The position numbers and the translations under genes were made by a program. Source: Intestinibaculum porci (lineage in GTDB: Bacteria > Bacillota_I > Bacilli_A > Erysipelotrichales > Coprobacillaceae). Taken from it: a DNA stretch of 64,000 nucleotides. Shown here one piece after another: positions 60,749 through 64,000 of the stretch (the stretch's first letter is position 1; the number at the start of each line of letters is the position of its first letter). The stretch is from positions 186,001 to 250,000 of the forward strand of contig NZ_AP019309.1 of the NCBI RefSeq assembly GCF_003925875.1, in the 5' to 3' direction. The notes beneath the pieces are model-generated. The model saw only the letters and a program-made list of their open reading frames with translations, ran no database searches and was not told the DNA's origin.

Positions 60749-63700
60749 ATGAAGAAGATTAAAAACTGCATGAGGTCAACTCTTGCAGTCTTCACAGTGA
60801 TGGCAGTAATATTTTCACTGATTTTGCCGTCACCGGTTGTAAAAGCTGAAGGCACAGGTGATCAGCAGCTTGAAAAGATTGAATCATTCAATGCAACACT
60901 TGAAAAAGGTGCAACGCTTGAAAACGGCAAATACATCTGGAACACAAAAACAGATGCGGACGATCATCGGTTTGTGTTCCGTGTAGATTACTCCATGTCA
61001 GGCGTCAAAGAGCTTGAACCGGGAGCCATAAAGATATGGATCCCAAAGACGATCCTGAAGGACAGAAGCGGAAAATACGCTGACTACATGGATCTTTCCA
61101 TTCCGTCAGAGGATGAATACAATTCAGCTTCTGAAGAGGATAAAAAAGACGTCAACTATGTCTGGAAGGAGCTGAAAGAGAGTGATCCTTCATACAAGGA
61201 TCACGAAAACTGCATTGAGATCACCAATGTGAAGCAAAGGACAGCAGGCGAGAACGGATACTTTGAAGTCGCCTATGTCACGAACGAACAGACATTCGAA
61301 TACAAGGATGAAGTGAAATACGATGCTGACCAGAATAAGTATACAATTAATGAAAAGCCTCAGAGCGATCCGTTCTATGCGAATATTTCCGTAACGAACA
61401 TATCTGATGGGAAGCCTCAGACCGTAACAGCATCATCTGACAAGATTCCTGTCTATATCAATACGACAGCAGAAATCTCTTCTACTGACAAACGCTATCC
61501 GAACAAGATGTATCGTAAATGGCAGTCATCATGGGGCAAGCAGCCTGATGAAGCGAAAGACAAATATTTCCTTGTATGGGAAATCGTGTCAAAAATCAAA
61601 AAGGATCCGACACAGCCTTTTACGTTCACGCTGGAAGATACGCCTGTTTCGAAAGAACTGCATCTTCTTGGATACAGCATGGGATCACAAAGCGGACCGT
61701 TTACAACAGCGAAAGAAAAGGGAAATCAGGTGACAGGTCAGCGAAGCGACAGGGACCGCTATGACTATGTGCTCACATACTATGACCCTGCCGAATTCAA
61801 GGGCAAGGACTACTATGAGCTGAAGAACTCAGTAAAGGCGACTGTCACGCCGGAAGACGGCATAGACGCTCCGACAAGCGCAAACTCGTCAAAAGTGTGG
61901 GAATGGGATACGCCTAAGTTTGTGCATCCTACAGGTCACTTCTATGGCGAAAAGTACGGTGACAATAACTGGCATGCAAAGTTCGGCTACTATCACGACT
62001 ACTCGTCCTATTCGCTCGATAAAATGCAGAAAAAGGATATAAACAGCATTGATACGTTCAGATATTATATCGACTCCTACGGGTATCCCCTTCCATGGAC
62101 GCGAGATGGAGATGCTGACGATCCTTCATCATACGGACGAAAGAAAGTAACATATCAGCTTTCTGATGATGAGCTGTATCTCGAAGACAAGATCACGACA
62201 AAGGATGTCGGCACCGACCAGCTTGAATTCGGCATTCCGGAAGGTGCACGCAGGCTTGACAGTAGTGACTATCAGTTCCTGTATGCGGACTGGAATATAT
62301 CATCACAGTTCAGAAAATACGATGACACCGAGAAGAAGTTTGTCACTGATCCGGATGGAAAATACTCATCATCTGATGTTATTCATTTCTGGGTAAAGAC
62401 TAACGAGAAGGACAGCCATGACGGTAAGTACAAAGAAGTTGCTTCATACAATCTCGGCAGCGAAAAAGCTTCAATCAGTGACAGCAGCATTGTCAAAGAG
62501 CTGACGCGCGATCGTATTACATTCAAAAGCGATAAGGATGACCCAAGCGTCACCGGCATCAGATTTACCACATCAAACGCATACTACTACACAAAAATTG
62601 AAGCCTATCCGATGGTCAGACTGAAAAACTCCGATTACGTCATGAAAAAACTCTTCAAAGATGAAAATCCGAAAAATGTAACGGAAAACAACTGCAAGAG
62701 CCTGATCAGACTGCACAATTTTGCTCAGAGCAATGTCTATCAGGCTGAAGAAGATGCTGATGTCAAAGACGACAACTTAATATACGGGGTGAAGGTTTAT
62801 GCCTTTGACAGAGCCATCAGGCCAAAGAAGGAGTCAGAGATCCACAAGCACATTGTTTCAACAGGCTCCAACAAGATAAAAAAGAGATACGTCATCAGAT
62901 GGAAGATCACACCAAGAGAGACGCTGACAACTGATTCAGGCACTGACTATCTTGTGCAGGACTCAGGCACATTCTATGATCTTCTGCCAAAGGGAACACA
63001 TCTGCAGAAGGGCAGCATAGATGTCGAGACAGAAAAAGGCATGCTCTCGCATTCATCATTCAGCTATTCCGTTGAAGAGGACTACAAGGGGAGCGGACGT
63101 GATCTGATAAAGGTCAGCGTTCCGGTGCAAGCAAAATACTATAATCTGTATCTCAACGCTGAAATGTCATGGGATGCCATTCACGACTACGGCACAAAAA
63201 TCAATAACCCGGTAGCCTATGAGACAGGCAATGACGAGATCTATAACGGCTATCCTGACGATGACTATGTTGACAGTTCCGGCACTGTCCATAAGTTGCC
63301 TCTGTCAGACGTTAATAAGGCTTATATGACAAAGCTTGATCCGAAATGCACGACAAACCGCTTCATCTATGATGAAGAGCCGCATGATATTGACACTCTG
63401 ACAGCTGCTGTTTCAGGGCTGAAGAAGCAAATAAAGGATTCTCACGATGCCTCTTATTCGTATGAAACATATACAACAACTAACGGCAGCTACTCATATA
63501 AGATCAGATTCGCCAATACAATGACTTGCAAGGCAAAAAACATGATTTTCTTTGACTCGCTTGAAAACTATAATCTGAACGGCAAGAAATCTGACTGGCA
63601 CGGGTTCCTGAAGAGATTTGATGTCTCTCAGCTGAAGCAGAAGGGTATTGAGCCTGTCATTTACGTTTCAAAGACCGCTGATCTGTCTATTGATGCTCAC

Positions 63701-64000
63701 CATGATCTGACTGACACTTCTGCATGGGAGAAGGTGACAAAAAGCACCGATCTTTCAGAGATGCACGCCTTTGCCATCGACTGCCGAAAGACATCTGACG
63801 GAAAAGACTTCGTGCTCAATCAGGGCGAATCTATTTCAGCAGTCGTCTACATGCAGGCACCTGAATCAGTAACTGAAAAAAAAGAAGGTCAATTTGAAAA
63901 GACCTATCCAAAAGCCTACAACAACATCTACATTCAGGACACCATCATGAGCGGTGAAACCTCTTCTGACTTCTTTATCCATCAGGACTACACGGAAATC
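60749..64000 (+). CDS. Very large pilus tip adhesin (partial, runs off the window)
   Basis: An open frame of at least 1084 residues without a stop up to the window edge. The signal peptide (CMRSTLAVFTVMAVIFSLIL, cut near VKA) is followed by a long series of beta-sandwich-type domains rich in Asp, Lys, Tyr and Ser (RFVFRVDYSMSGVKELEPGA, YKIRFANTMTCKAKNMIFFD) as in Gram-positive tip adhesins. AGGAGGAG (60731-60738) is ten bases before ATG 60749; the in-frame ATG 60740 is too close. As the fifth gene of the pilus operon it is probably the tip subunit. The C-terminal sorting signal is beyond the window. The domain families are not recognised with certainty. Confidence 0.8.
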   Translation, partial: MKKIKNCMRSTLAVFTVMAVIFSLILPSPVVKAEGTGDQQLEKIESFNATLEKGATLENGKYIWNTKTDADDHRFVFRVDYSMSGVKELEPGAIKIWIPKTILKDRSGKYADYMDLSIPSEDEYNSASEEDKKDVNYVWKELKESDPSYKDHENCIEITNVKQRTAGENGYFEVAYVTNEQTFEYKDEVKYDADQNKYTINEKPQSDPFYANISVTNISDGKPQTVTASSDKIPVYINTTAEISSTDKRYPNKMYRKWQSSWGKQPDEAKDKYFLVWEIVSKIKKDPTQPFTFTLEDTPVSKELHLLGYSMGSQSGPFTTAKEKGNQVTGQRSDRDRYDYVLTYYDPAEFKGKDYYELKNSVKATVTPEDGIDAPTSANSSKVWEWDTPKFVHPTGHFYGEKYGDNNWHAKFGYYHDYSSYSLDKMQKKDINSIDTFRYYIDSYGYPLPWTRDGDADDPSSYGRKKVTYQLSDDELYLEDKITTKDVGTDQLEFGIPEGARRLDSSDYQFLYADWNISSQFRKYDDTEKKFVTDPDGKYSSSDVIHFWVKTNEKDSHDGKYKEVASYNLGSEKASISDSSIVKELTRDRITFKSDKDDPSVTGIRFTTSNAYYYTKIEAYPMVRLKNSDYVMKKLFKDENPKNVTENNCKSLIRLHNFAQSNVYQAEEDADVKDDNLIYGVKVYAFDRAIRPKKESEIHKHIVSTGSNKIKKRYVIRWKITPRETLTTDSGTDYLVQDSGTFYDLLPKGTHLQKGSIDVETEKGMLSHSSFSYSVEEDYKGSGRDLIKVSVPVQAKYYNLYLNAEMSWDAIHDYGTKINNPVAYETGNDEIYNGYPDDDYVDSSGTVHKLPLSDVNKAYMTKLDPKCTTNRFIYDEEPHDIDTLTAAVSGLKKQIKDSHDASYSYETYTTTNGSYSYKIRFANTMTCKAKNMIFFDSLENYNLNGKKSDWHGFLKRFDVSQLKQKGIEPVIYVSKTADLSIDAHHDLTDTSAWEKVTKSTDLSEMHAFAIDCRKTSDGKDFVLNQGESISAVVYMQAPESVTEKKEGQFEKTYPKAYNNIYIQDTIMSGETSSDFFIHQDYTEI

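Overview
The window is a stretch of chromosome from a low-GC Gram-positive bacterium (Bacillota). The likely group is the gut-associated Erysipelotrichales/Coprobacillaceae. This is inferred from the gene repertoire (an RNase M5-rsmA-ispE-glmU-prs-tatD cluster, PTS sugar uptake, LPXTG pili, a giant 2-hydroxyacyl-CoA dehydratase activator fusion), the strong preference for TTA leucine codons in housekeeping genes, and AGGAGG-type ribosome binding sites. No rRNA, tRNA or CRISPR array was seen.

Layout. (1) 1-16.4 kb is core chromosome: the 3' end of carB; a DUF218 protein; a lemA/DUF2207 pair; a vitamin B6 group (pdxR, pdxK and the PLP-binding yggS homologue); a 1409-residue activator/dehydratase fusion; and a diguanylate cyclase with a LacI-type sensor domain. 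(2) 16.5-34.2 kb is a nested mobile island. Its frame is an IS30-type element (DUF6431 gene, small gene, transposase) whose transposase is cut at its catalytic Thr-Asp codons. Into that cut sit a Recombinase-In-Trio (RIT) element with 89-bp terminal inverted repeats, an inverted second IS30-type element cut at the same codon, and a cargo of one large secreted protein and one zinc-ribbon protein. The RIT element itself carries an IS110-type element that was later hit by an IS1595-type element (8-bp duplication GCTGTAGA). The second IS30-type element was hit by an IS66-type element (8-bp duplication GCATGATC). Removing each insertion restores the reading frame.

(3) 34.4-43.0 kb holds RNase M5, niaR, a DUF554 protein and a sucrose operon: fructokinase, an amylosucrase-type GH13 enzyme with a long basic coiled-coil tail, a HAD phosphatase, sucrose-type PTS EIIBCA and an HPr-like protein lacking the regulatory serine. 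No invertase or sucrose-6-phosphate hydrolase is present. Glycogen phosphorylase and 4-alpha-glucanotransferase lie about 10 kb downstream (52-55.8 kb). Together these suggest a route from sucrose through alpha-glucan and fructose. (4) 43.0-52 kb is core: rsmA (apparently leaderless), ispE, a shortened glmU without a complete acetyltransferase domain, prs, tatD, efp, an SDR oxidoreductase, a secreted basic protein and a methionine gamma-lyase-family enzyme. (5) 55.9-57.1 kb is a decayed IS110-type transposase. (6) 57.4-64.0 kb is a sortase-assembled pilus operon: backbone pilin, a signal-peptidase-like protein lacking the catalytic lysine, a class B-type sortase, a minor wall protein with an internal duplication, and a very large tip adhesin that runs off the end of the window. 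The pilus operon and the mobile island use CTT/CTG leucine codons far more than the core genes, which fits acquisition by transfer.
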